Of a stretch of 64,000 nucleotides of DNA, positions 1 to 10,984 are shown in pieces. The DNA is taken from contig JAALGY010000054.1 in the NCBI GenBank assembly GCA_032358165.1, positions 496,001-560,000 of the forward strand, in the 5' to 3' direction. The position numbers and the translations under genes were made by a program. The DNA comes from Diplosphaera chodatii. Lineage: Eukaryota; Chlorophyta; Trebouxiophyceae; Prasiolales; Stichococcaceae. Below the pieces are notes generated by a model. That model saw only the letters and a list, made by a program, of their open reading frames with translations, searched no databases and was not told where the DNA came from. How positions within the stretch are numbered: the first letter of the stretch is position 1; each line of letters starts with the position of its first letter.

Positions 1-667
1 ATGTGCAGCTGCCCAACCTTATGCGCTTCAGGTGCTGCTGTCCTGTGAGCGGCGCGGCCTCGCCCAGCACGCGCATCTGCATCGCAGCAGGCAACAGGCT
101 GGAGCTCAGACTCGTATGCGACATGTGATGCGCATCTTGTGATGGCGCTCCGCATTCATCTGGCATTTCTGCATGCTGCCCGGTCAGCCGACCCTCAGTC
201 TCACCATCTCGTTGGCCATGCGGGGCTCGATAGTGGCAGCCCACATGTCCGCCAGCTCCAGCTCTGCAACCAGAAACCACGATGTCACGACCCAGCTGAG
301 CAAATCCCGACAACATACATCCGACTCCGGAGCACACAATCCAGCGTCTGCAGCCTGCATACCACTATATGTTTTCATCACTTCCACACTGCATGATCAG
401 CTCACCAGGATCATCAAAAGCGGCAATGCGCTCTGGCACGCCATAGCGCATTGCCGACAAGATGTTGAGCAAAGCGTCGGAGATCGCCTGGTAGCAACTT
501 CGGTTCCTGCCCAAATCGCATTCAGAAATGCATGTTGGGTGTGTGTCAGTCTGGCAGCGCTGGAATGAGGCAGGAGAACGAGCCGGCTGGCATGCAATGA
601 TAGTCCTGACCAAACGGTCTGGATTCCCTCACGTGACCAGCGAGCGCGCCACCCCATCGACATCCAT
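1..667 (-). CDS. Unrecognised protein, 5' part, runs off left edge
   Basis: Four consistent exons read on the minus strand: 667-633, 506-406, 263-205 and 76 to beyond 1. Each has a GT donor and a CAG acceptor, and the frame holds across all three junctions. The first ATG (667-665) gives a start MDVDGVARSLVT, but an upstream exon cannot be excluded because an AG precedes it at about 675. The roughly 96 visible residues look like a helical soluble protein (segments CYQAISDALLNILSAMRYG and ADMWAATIEPRMANEM), with no signal peptide or membrane segment. I do not recognise the family. The gene is divergent from the CFAP57-like gene at 908, so the 240 bp between them should contain both promoters. 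The reading frame is fairly secure; the product is unknown. Confidence 0.5.
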
Positions 668-907
668 CAGCACAACAGTAGTGTGGTTCTAGACAGTCAG
701 AGCTGCTCTCATTGGTGGCAGATCCGTTCTAAGACATGTCGACGGCAGCGGCGCTGGTGCCGAGGTACGCTTTCTTGTGCGAAGCTGGATGCATCGCGCT
801 GCAAGCACCAGACGACCGCAGTCGATGCCCACACGACTGCCGCACGCACATGCCAGCAGATTTTGTAGTATCAGTTCGTGCTCTGATCGCGACACAGAGG
901 CTGTACA

Positions 908-3900
908 ATGTCGAGGTGGTATCATCTGCCCACCGGCCGCAGGCATGTCTTCGGGCTGCGGGTGGACGTCAGGGATGGCGTGCACGTGCTGGACGACGGC
1001 GTGGTGCTGTTCGTGGCCGGCAACTGCGTCGTGCTGCACGCCATGGAGGCGCGCACCCAGGTGCGACTTGTGGCGCACATTGCACTCGGCGCCGGCAGCA
1101 CTGCATCGCTCTTAGTCTACATGTCGAATCGTCAAAGAAGGCTCGATCAGGTGTTGAGCACAGTGACGCTGTGGCCCCGCGCAGCGCTTCATCACGTTGG
1201 CGGCGGACAGCCGGGGCACCACGTGCCTGGCGGTCAGCCCCAACCGGCGGTGGCTGGCGGTCGGGGAGCGGGGCCCCGCCGCGGGGACGGTCACCATCTA
1301 CGACCTGGCCATCCTGAAGAAGCGCAAGGTACTGGTGCCGCAGGAGGGCGGCGCCAAGGTGCGCGTCCGTATTTTGTGCAACCGGCCTGTTCACGGCCAT
1401 CGAATGAAGACCGTAGTTGACGGAAGCCGGCACAAACACATGTCTTGCTAGTCCTGCTGCGGCACATGTACACCATCGTTCATGCCCAGATCCATCTGAG
1501 ACTGTGTGCTGTTCACGTTCAGCTTTTCTCTAGTGCAGGAGTGGGTGAGCATGGACTTCAGCCCGGATGGGCGGTACCTGGCGGTGCAGGGCGGCGGGCC
1601 GGACTGGCCCCTCGCCCTGTGGCTGTGGGAGAAGTCCAAGCTGTGCGGCATGTACCGGCCCACGCAGGCAAGATGGGCAGCACATGATTTGCCATGCATG
1701 CAAGATGCGGCTGTCACCTTAATGTTGCCTTCTCCTGCACCGGTTTGTGCCAGCTATAGCCCAGCCTGTGGCCAGTCGTCGTTCTTGATTATGGCTGGTC
1801 GTGTTGACCGGCCAAGCAATTGACGCAACCTTTCACTGCAGGGCGCACCGCACGGCGTGGGCGCTACGGTCACGCATGTGCTGTTTGCCCGCGGCTGCGG
1901 CAGCGGCACCGAGGCCAGCCCCCTGGTTCTCACTGCGGTCGGCGCGCACGTCTGCAGGTGGCCTCTGGCATGGCTGATGTTCGTACCGCCAACAGTGCAC
2001 AAGAAGATGACCTTGTGGGTGGTCTGCTACACCGAAGCAGGCATGCGAGCAGAGCCGCACCGCCGTGTTTGGCCCCAGCTGACAATGTCACTTCATGCTG
2101 GCCTGTGACAACAGGTCGCTTAAGGGTGGGGACGGCAACCTGAAGCTGCAGCCCTCGACGCTGGGCAAGCGCGAGAGCCAGGCGTTCACCTGCCACATTG
2201 AAGGTGTCACATACCAAAACCATCACCAGCGCCCAGGGCAATGGTTGGTCCTGCATCTGCTGCTCAATATGGTGCATGAGGACCAAGAGCCGTACTGCGG
2301 AGGCCGGAAATGATGCCGTTGCATGCAATCTGTGGAAACGGTGTCGCAGGGCTGGAGAAGGGCAGTGGCCTGGTGGCGGCGGCCGGCGGGGAGGCGCTGC
2401 TGCTGGAGCACATGGACTACCGCGGGACAGTTCCGGCCGACGGCGGCGCGCCCATCACCTGCCTGCTCGCGCTGACAAAGGTGAGCTGCGGCGGCGCTTG
2501 GGCGGCAGCGGGCTGGCCTTCTGGCTACAACACGCCGCCGTGCTGGTGACACTACTGCCTTCTTTGCTGATAAGGGCCATGCTGGCGCCAGAACCCCGGG
2601 CGCTGCGGGGTTTTGATGGAATATAGATGCAGACCTGGCCTCATCAGTGTGCAGGTGGTCGTTGCGGGCACCGCGGACGGTGTGGTGGTGCTCCTGGAGC
2701 GGGACCAGGAGGGGGCCCTGAAGCGCGGCCGCACCTTCCGCCTGCCCCAGGCACAGTACACTGCAAGCACAGCGAGCAAGCAGTTTGGTCAGCAGGCAAC
2801 TGGGCAGACTCCCGCCTGCAGCTGTCAGCAGACTGCTGTCGCCGTCCCTTCACGACACATTCAGCTGTCGCATGGATTGGACAACAATTTCATGCACGGC
2901 ACAGCTGTCCTGATGGCTTGGACAGCTGTCAGGACACTTGTGATGATGAGGGCCAGGCGGAAAGCTGGTCACCTGTAACAGCGGCCCACCCGCAGGCGCA
3001 GGCCGCGCTGGCGGGGGCGGTGGCGGCGCTGGCGGCCAGCCCCGGGGAGGACCTGCTGCTGGTGGCGCTGGCCTCGGCGCGGCTGCTGTCCCTGGACATC
3101 GGCCGCCTCGATGCGCTGCAGGTGCGGGGGTGTGGTTGGCACATGAGCACCCCCCTTATGGCAGGCTTCAGGTCTGCAGCGCTGCAATGACATGATGGTT
3201 GGTGAACAGGCCTGCACAGGCAATACAGTCACCTTCTGAGCTGCACCTGGCAGCAGGTGACCCCCTCAGAGCAGGCATCAGACACAACACGCCAGGAGTG
3301 AGCATCGCAGGGCGACGAGGACAGCTTCGCGGAGGTGCTGCCGGCGATGCACGCGGGGGCGGTCACGGGGGTGGACTGCGCAGTGCGGCGCCCGCTGGCA
3401 GCGACGGTGGGCGCCGACCGCGCCATCCGCCTGTGGAACCACGCGGACAGGTGTGCTCGTCGATGAGTCAAGGGCGCACACACCAAAACCCACGGACATG
3501 CTGAGGATATCCACTGTGCGCGAATCTGATGAGCGCAACTCCATGTAGCACGGGCAGTGGGCGTGTGCCTGCTGGCCGCAGTGCAGGCTTCACACATGTT
3601 AGCCATCCCCAGCTTGCTGTACAATATCTGCTGTACGTCGGCGGCACCATGTATGCTGGGGAGGCGTCAGTATGTAGCTGTGAAACTTATGGTTTGCAAC
3701 ACGGGGGGCGCAGGACCCTGGAGCTGGAGGCCGCCAACTTTGTGGAGGAGCTGCACTGCGTGGCGGTGCACCCGGCGGCGGGCCTCCTACTGGTGGGCTT
3801 CCAGGACAAGCTGCGGCTGTACAGCCTGCTGGAGGACGAGCTGAAGTGAGTGTCCGCGACTGGAGTGAGCGTCCGTCTCTCAGCACTGCAGGGTGCTTTC

Positions 3901-6900
3901 GAAGCTGGTCACTGCGACGAGGGTGGTGTGTGAGCTGGCTTGTCAGTGCTTTCTGCAAACCCTCCTCTGTGGCAGTGTGAATGAGCAGTGTTGCGTGCCG
4001 CCCAATATGCAGGGTGCTGAAGGAGTTCGGCATCAAAGGCTGCAAGGAGGCGCGCTTCTCGCGCGGCGGCCAGCACTTTGCCGCCCTCAACGGCACCACT
4101 GTGCAGCTGCACGCCACCTACACCTGCGAGAGCCTGGGCGTCATCAGGTGCTCACCTTGCCTTTCATGTGGACCGTGCCACACATACAGAAATTCTGCAT
4201 GAGTGTGATGTACGAAAGCTCAGGTCCAGCCAGCGCTTGCTTGCAATGACGTATGAAGCGCCTACATTGTGTGCAGGGCGCACGCGGCAAAGGTGCGCGG
4301 CCTGTGGTGGTCTCCCGACGACACCACGCTGCTGACGTGCGGCGCCGATGGCGCCGTGTTCCAGTGGCGTGTAGCGGGGCTTGTGCGCCTCAAGGACTTC
4401 ACGCTGCAGGCAAGCCCTCGAAAAAAACTGCAACAGGCCGACGCTATGTGTGCAGATTTTGTGGATTTGTCGATCCCATGGGCGTGATGTCACGCAGGCA
4501 GCTGAATGGATGTACGGACAGCAGATCCTGTGGTACAAGATTTTGGGAGCGCTCCTGCCCGAAATTGATTGCCTCTTACGCCTCCGTCCCACTGCATACG
4601 CAGGCGGTCCCGCCGGCGGTGTCTGTGGCGGCTGTGGCGGCGACGGCGGCCCCCGACGGCCGCACCGTCTATGTCGCCGGCTCGGACGGGCGGCTGGCGG
4701 TGCTGGCGGACAGCGGGGCGCCCCAGCTGCAGCTGGTGGACGAGTTCCGGGCGGATGTCCCCATCACCTGCCTGGCGCTGCCGTCAGGTGCCAGCCCCAA
4801 GAACCTGGAACAGACTTTTGTCGTTGCAAGAGGCCGGTGACACCGGCTGGTGGTCATCTGTGGGAATAGGTGGTGTGTTTTGGCCATGCAGGGAGCGGTG
4901 CCAGGGCGCTGTTTGCGGGGACTGAGAGCGGCTCGGTGCGAGCGTACAGGCTGCCGCTCACGGCGGGCCAGTGCCAGGTGCAGCTTTGCGATGGCAGTGA
5001 TCCATGCGCTGGCATGGATAGCATGCATTCTGTTCGCATGACACACGGAAGTGTTGCACCTATAGCTGTGGCAGCGCAGGAGCTGCGGTGCTGTGGCGCT
5101 GCGATCACGCGCCTGGCGCTCAGCGTAGACGACGCCACGCTGTTCGTGGCGGCGGCGGACGGCAGCGCCTTCGTGATGGACGTCAAGGACAGGGACCCTG
5201 CCCGCGCTGCCCTGGGGTGAATTAGAGTCTTCCAGCATGTTCATGCATGCCTCGTCTTGTCACCACATCCGACGTGCCAGCATCAACTGCCGAGTGTGTA
5301 TGCACTGTTGTAAATGAGCGTACAGTGACGCAGCCGGCTGCGCTGCCAAGGGGACCGTCATGAGCGCAAAGACTCGCACCAAAACCTGCAGGGGGGAGAA
5401 GCTGCCGTGGGCGGAGGAGGTGCTGGTGGCCAGGGCCACCCTGGAGGAGCGCCGCCAACGGCTGGCCGACCTTGAGGCCCAGGCGCGCCCGCACTGATGC
5501 TTCCCCTTGCCACCACTGTGTTGCACCCTCTCTACACGGGAGTGGCCTGCTGCAGCTGCTTTCAAACACGACCACTGTCGCCTTGGCAGCAGCATGCAGG
5601 CCATTTGCATTCTGCCCACGTGCTCTTGAGCCTCCGGTCCACCTAACTACCAGTGGTATCCGATATCGCTAAGGGTTTCTGGTCTGCAGATCATTGAGGT
5701 GGCGTCCACGAGCTCCTACCAGCTGCAGCTGCAGCAGCTGCAGGCCGAGGAGGCAGCGGCGGCTGCAAAGGCGTCGGCAGATGCCACCCAGGCCGAGCTG
5801 CAGGCAGCACTGGACTCGCTGCAGCAGGCAAGCCCAGTGTTGCCGCATTAGCCTGTAGACACTCCACACAGCTTGCATCGTATTGAGATGCGCCCAGCAA
5901 TAAACTGTCAGCCTGGCCTCTTCACCTCGAGATGCCATCCAGTTCCACTGACCTGCAGGAGGCAGACGCTGCTGCTGCGGAGCATGTGCAGCAGGTGAAG
6001 GCCATCGAAGCCGCGGCGGCGACCAAGCAAGCGGAGGCAGAGGTCGAGCACCAGGCTGCATTGCTGGCCGAGCTTGAGCGCTACAGGGTGCGCAGACCGT
6101 TCTCCTCCAGCAGCAGCTAGGGTTAGCGGTCCGTTCCCTACGGGCTGAGCTAGCTGAGGCTACCCTTGTGACATGTAACTTCAGTGCGCCGCGAGAACCG
6201 ATGGCCGGTTGGTTCATGTCATGATCAAAGTTTGCAGGTTCACGCCGGCTTCCACCTGCCGATTGCACCTTGAGAGTGTCGTGCTCAAGGGATGTCATTT
6301 GGCGGTGCAGGCGCTGAGGCGGGAGGGCGAGGTGGCAGCGGCGGCGGCGGCAGAGGCCCGCAGCCAGGCTCTGCAGCTATCGATGCAGCAGCTGGCGGAC
6401 CAGCGAGCCGCCCACGAGGTGCTGTTGGCTGAGCAATGCCTGGAAGCTGGAAGATGGCCTAGGACCTGCTGATGTTTGGCAGAAAACTCGTGCATTTTTG
6501 TGTGATGAACAGCCCATAAACCCCGGGCCAGGAGCGGCCAGTGCATGCGGCAGGCTTAGCAAGGATTTCAATGCCTTCGGTGCTTCTCAACGCAGGCTCA
6601 GCTGGCGGCGGAGGCCGAGCGACTGGGGGCGCAGCAGCGGGCGGCGGCGGATGCACAGGACCGGGCCGCCGCCACGCTGCGGGCTGTCGAGGAGGACATC
6701 GACCAGGAGACCGAGCAGCTGAAAGCCAAGTGTGCTTCTGTATACCGAACAGAAGTTCTGTATGCTGAAGCTGTGCTACGTCGGATACAGGCAGCTGTCC
6801 ACTTTGCCTGCCACACGCGCACATTGCATCACATGTGCCTGCTGCACTGCACCAGCTCAAACTTGAAGTTCCTTGCTCAGATTCGAGGCGCATTTGGCAG

Positions 6901-9900
6901 AGGAGCGTGCCAAGGCGTCAGTGGTGCGCGCCGAGAACGGCGTGCTGCGCAAGAAGGCTGACGCCTCGGCGGAGGCGGCGGCAGGCGCAAAGCGGCTGGC
7001 AGCAGACAACGCCGCACAGCGGGATGCCCTGCAGCAGGTGGCTGCGCAACACATTCTGGCACGCTTCATATCCACTGCTTCAGCTGTGACAGGCCTGCTG
7101 CATTAGGGCCGCTGGGACGCACCATGTGCAGCTGTTGCCTTAGCAAATCAAGCCGTCAGTGCACCCCGTCTTGGATTTCAACAGGGGCTGCAGCGGCTGG
7201 CGGCTGAGGGCGTGGCAGCCGCAGACCGCAGCAGGACGGCGGGGGATGCTGCCGCGACTTCCGAGTTGGCGCTGGCCGACCTTAGAGGCCGCCTGTGAGC
7301 TTGTGACCAAAAGCGCTGTGTGACGCACCAAACCTGCATGCCTGGCTGAGTGCCGTCTGCCAACGGCAAATGCTTTGTATGCGTGATGCAGAGCAGAGCA
7401 GGATGCGGCCATCGCGGCTCTTGGGGCCCGGGCCGCTGGCGCCGAGGCGGCACTGCCACCGCTGCGGTCTGAGCTCGATGCATCGCGACAAGGCTGGCAG
7501 GTGAGCGCCAGACATGACAAATCATACTAGCTGCCGCCATGCGTCGCTGTGACCCTGCGTCACACCCTGGCCAGAGGTGTGACATGTGTGACAGCAGTGT
7601 TGGAACAAACCCCCCTGCGCGCCTGCCAACTCCGCAGGAGGTGCAGGCGATCGGCAAACAGCTGGCGCAGGCCGTCAAGGCTGCGCATGCCGAAGTGGCC
7701 GCCGAAAGGCAGAGGGCTGCCGGCCTCAGAAAGGAGCTGGCCACTGGGCGAGCTGCCACATCAGCCGCTGGCACAAATGCCAGGTGTGTTTATATGGGGA
7801 CATGACGTTGCTGTGCAAGTTGTTGTTGCATGGGACAGCTGTCATAGATTCAGCACTGACCTTGGGTGCCCTTGCTATGAGCAGGCAGCTGGAGGCTGGC
7901 ATTGAGGCGGCGTTCGAGACAGTGCACGACGCATCGAAATTGAAGGCGGCGGTGGTGGGCCTGCACCGCGCCCTGGCTGCAAAGGGCGCTGGCAAGGCAG
8001 CACCTGCTGCTGGCAGCGGTGACATGGCTGCTGGCGATGCCGCGGTTGCTGCAGCGGTCCGTGCAGAGGCTGACAGGTGCACATTTACAAAGCAGCTGGT
8101 TAGCTGTTGCTATGTCGGTCGGGGCAGCAGCTTGCTACATCTTCGAGTCCTTTCTATTATCCGTACATGCACGACTGCAGAGTGTCTTGGTCTTGCGGAG
8201 AAGGAATCCGCCATGGCAACGAGTGTGCCGTACATCTGAAGCACATAATCGATATGTTGATACGCTGACCCCTGCTGCACACAGGCAGCGCGCATTCTTC
8301 CAGGGGCAGCTGGACAAGCTGCGGCGGCAGGCGGCGGCGGAGGCGAAGGCCGCCCGCATCAGGCACTCGCAGGACCTCGCGCAGAATGCAACGCTGCTCG
8401 CGCAGCTGAACACCCTGCGAAAGGTAGTGATTTGCAATTTCGTGGGTTAAGGATATGAAATGCATTTGTCATTGTGCTTTGAAAGTGCTTGTTGCAGACA
8501 TTGCACTGGTGCGAAGTCGCGGCAGCTCTAGAGGCTTTCCTACCAATATGTACAGTGTCAGTGATGGGCGCTGGTGCGTCTGCAGGGCACAGGACCCTCA
8601 ACTGCACGAGCAAATGCTGCGCCACAGCAGATTCAGTCGTCTGAACAGCATCTGCTGCGGCAGTCAGCAGACAGGTATCACCCAGTTGACCCCTGAGCGT
8701 GCTTGGCTCCTGGCAAGGCGCATCTGCCGCACCACACTTTGCACACAATCTGGTGGTTACCTAAAGATGTACACCTCATCTGTCAGCTGCCCACATGTGC
8801 TACCGACTTCCGGTGTGCAGGCAGTCGGCCAACTGGCAGACCGCCAGCCAGGGCAGCGCATCTTGTGGCTACAGCCACGGCGATGCCTCAGATGCTGAGG
8901 CGGCCGCAGAAGCTGCGCTACAGATGACAGAGCTTGCAGAAGAGGATGGTGCTGCAGTTGACCCTTCCGTCGACCTGGCATCCGCATCGTGTGTCGCATC
9001 AGATGCGACCTCCGTGCTATCTGAGGCGTCATTTTGGCACACGGGTGTTGTCGGCAGCCACGCAGCTAGCATTGGCACCGCTTCAGCAGCAGGCAGCAGG
9101 CCAGGCAGTGGCTACAACATTGCGCCTGAGCCACGACACAGCGCAGGACGAGCCATTGCTGGCGAACCACCTGATGGCAATGCTGCCACCTTCACTACAG
9201 ACACATTGTCAGCGCCAGCCGCAGCAGCAGCCACCCACACCGGCACAGACACAGCTTCCACAGCTGCTTCCGTCGCAGCTTCCAGAGGCCATAGCGCGGG
9301 AGGCACACCCGTTGGTGACACCCCGCTGAGCCCATCAGCTGGCGAGCGGCTGCTGGAAGCAGATGAACTGCACACTGCAGCCAGCAGTGCCAGCAGCCTC
9401 AGCAGCTGGGCAGCTGACACCGGTAAGCTGGCAGCGCTGGAACAGAGGATAGCTGACATTGGTGATAGTCGGGATGGACGTGCGCGGATCGCGGGCGTGC
9501 AGATTGCCTGCGAAGCTAACGTCGAAGCACTGCATTGGCAGCGGCTGGTAGAAGAATGGAAGGGTCCTTCAAACATTGCGAGTCCAACCGAGTGTGATCT
9601 GGAGGACGCCAGCCAGCTGGCGCTGCTCCAGCAGGAGCTGGACTATCATTTAGACAACCGGGACGGACGCGCGGCCGCATCCGCCCTGGATCTGGCTGCT
9701 GAGCAGGTGGCAGAGGCACGGCACTGGCAGGGCCAGCTGGCAGCAGGATCCGATAGTGCGTGCGACAGCGATGTGCCCGCCGATGCAGCTGAGAAGCCGA
9801 GCGCAGGGCAGACCGTGGCAGCTGGTCCAGCGGCGGCGGCTGCGGGGCGACGGCTGCCGAACACCGGCCATTCCCCGCACGGCAGCGACCCCTGCTGGAC

Positions 9901-10551
9901 CCCAGCCGCTGCAGCACACGGGGAAGCAGGCGGGTTGGGCTGGCGGGTGGATGCAGAGCCGCCGCTGCCCCGTGGCAGTGGCACCGGTTTCAGAGACGTG
10001 AGCTCCAGCAGTGCCGCAGGAAGTGTTGGACCACCGCCCACAGCCCCCTGGCATGATGCGCCCCAGCTACCATCTTGGACAGGCATGGCTGCAGAGACTG
10101 GCAGCCCAGATCTGTCAGAAGACGAGCATGCGCAGCAGCTGGCAGGCCTGCCACAGCTGCCAGAGAGCGACCACATCACGCTGGCTTCTGCTGCGGCGGC
10201 CGCCGAGCAGCTGCCGTCCGCCTCCCGGCTGTCCATCAGCGGCAGCGGCATCTCCATGGATGGTGCTCCGCAGGCATGTTCTTTGTTCTGACCAGAGTGC
10301 AACACGCCACAGTACAACTTCCCGCTCTTGCATGAAGCGCATCGATGGTATGCTGGCATTGTGCTTGCATCTCAGCTGTGGAGTAGGCTTCCTGAGGCAT
10401 GACCAGTAAGCAGGAGGTGTCGACCGATATGCAGGCAGCAGAGGGTTCGGAGGTGGCGGCATCGGGCCAGGGGGCAGAGGATGCAGCTGCAGCAGACAAT
10501 GGCGACGGTACAGTTTGGGCGGCTGCTGCAGCGGATATGGGCAGTGCGTAG
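908..10551 (+). CDS. CFAP57: CFAP57 (WDR65)-like axonemal WD40 / coiled-coil protein
   Basis: About 29 exons: 908-1060, 1185-1358, 1539-1667, 1842-1957, 2115-2203, 2350-2480, 2655-2750, 2995-3121, 3311-3450, 3714-3845, 4013-4147, 4277-4409, 4604-4787, 4892-4977, 5080-5216, 5392-5482, 5690-5827, 5959-6087, 6311-6418, 6595-6729, 6881-7037, 7185-7294, ~7395-7500, 7638-7783, 7885-8076, 8285-8423, 8586-8674, 8821-10273, 10435-10551. About 1690 aa. Residues 1-650 form WD40 propellers whose blocks align in order with CFAP57 (start GRRHVFGLRVDV; WLWEKSKLCGMYRP; VGADRAIRLWN; FGIKGCKEARFSRGGQHFAA; GADGAVFQW). Residues about 655-1135 are coiled coil. The rest is an Ala/Ser/Gln-rich tail not seen in animal CFAP57. 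In Chlamydomonas the homologue (FAP57) helps place inner dynein arms on the axoneme. Donors at 1668, 4410 and 5828 are GC. If the final GC-AG intron is not used, the stop is at 10291. A few exon ends (7395, 6418, 2750) are uncertain. Confidence 0.85.
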
Positions 10552-10984
10552 GCGCGCAGCCAGGCTACAGCGATGGCAGCGCGCACTGCAAAGCACTCAG
10601 CAGCTGCACTTTTCGCTTTCCAATGGGGCGCGCATGCGTACCACTCGGCCATAACAGTGTGGACCGAAGCGACCAACATGAATCAATTGCAGCAACGAGC
10701 TTCTGAACATGCTAGCTTGTGTCCTGAAGCTGCCAAACTGGCAAGATGTTGCAGCAGCGCTGCAGCTGTAAGTCAGATAACTCAGTCCAACCCCGCCCCA
10801 GTATGCAAGTGTAGAGGAACAACCACCTAACTACGTGACTGCTGGCTGACCAGACGGCAGGACCGGTATTGTAGCAGTTTTGCTCAAAGCCTAACACTGG
10901 CTTCAATGGAGTGTAGTGCGCACCCTCAGCACCCTCATCATTGCTGTGCATCTGCTCTTCAGGCGCGCTGTCATCAATGCAGAA
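10552..10984. other. Convergent intergenic interval
   Basis: Between the 3' ends of the CFAP57-like gene and the minus-strand glycosyltransferase gene. Apart from the TGTAA at 10767 I see no coding or structural signal. Confidence 0.6.
10767..10771 (+). promoter_or_regulatory. TGTAA polyadenylation-like signal, CFAP57-like gene
   Basis: TGTAA, the usual chlorophyte polyadenylation signal, lies 216 bp after the stop at 10551. It sits in the 433 bp convergent gap before the end of the minus-strand glycosyltransferase gene. Confidence 0.4.
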
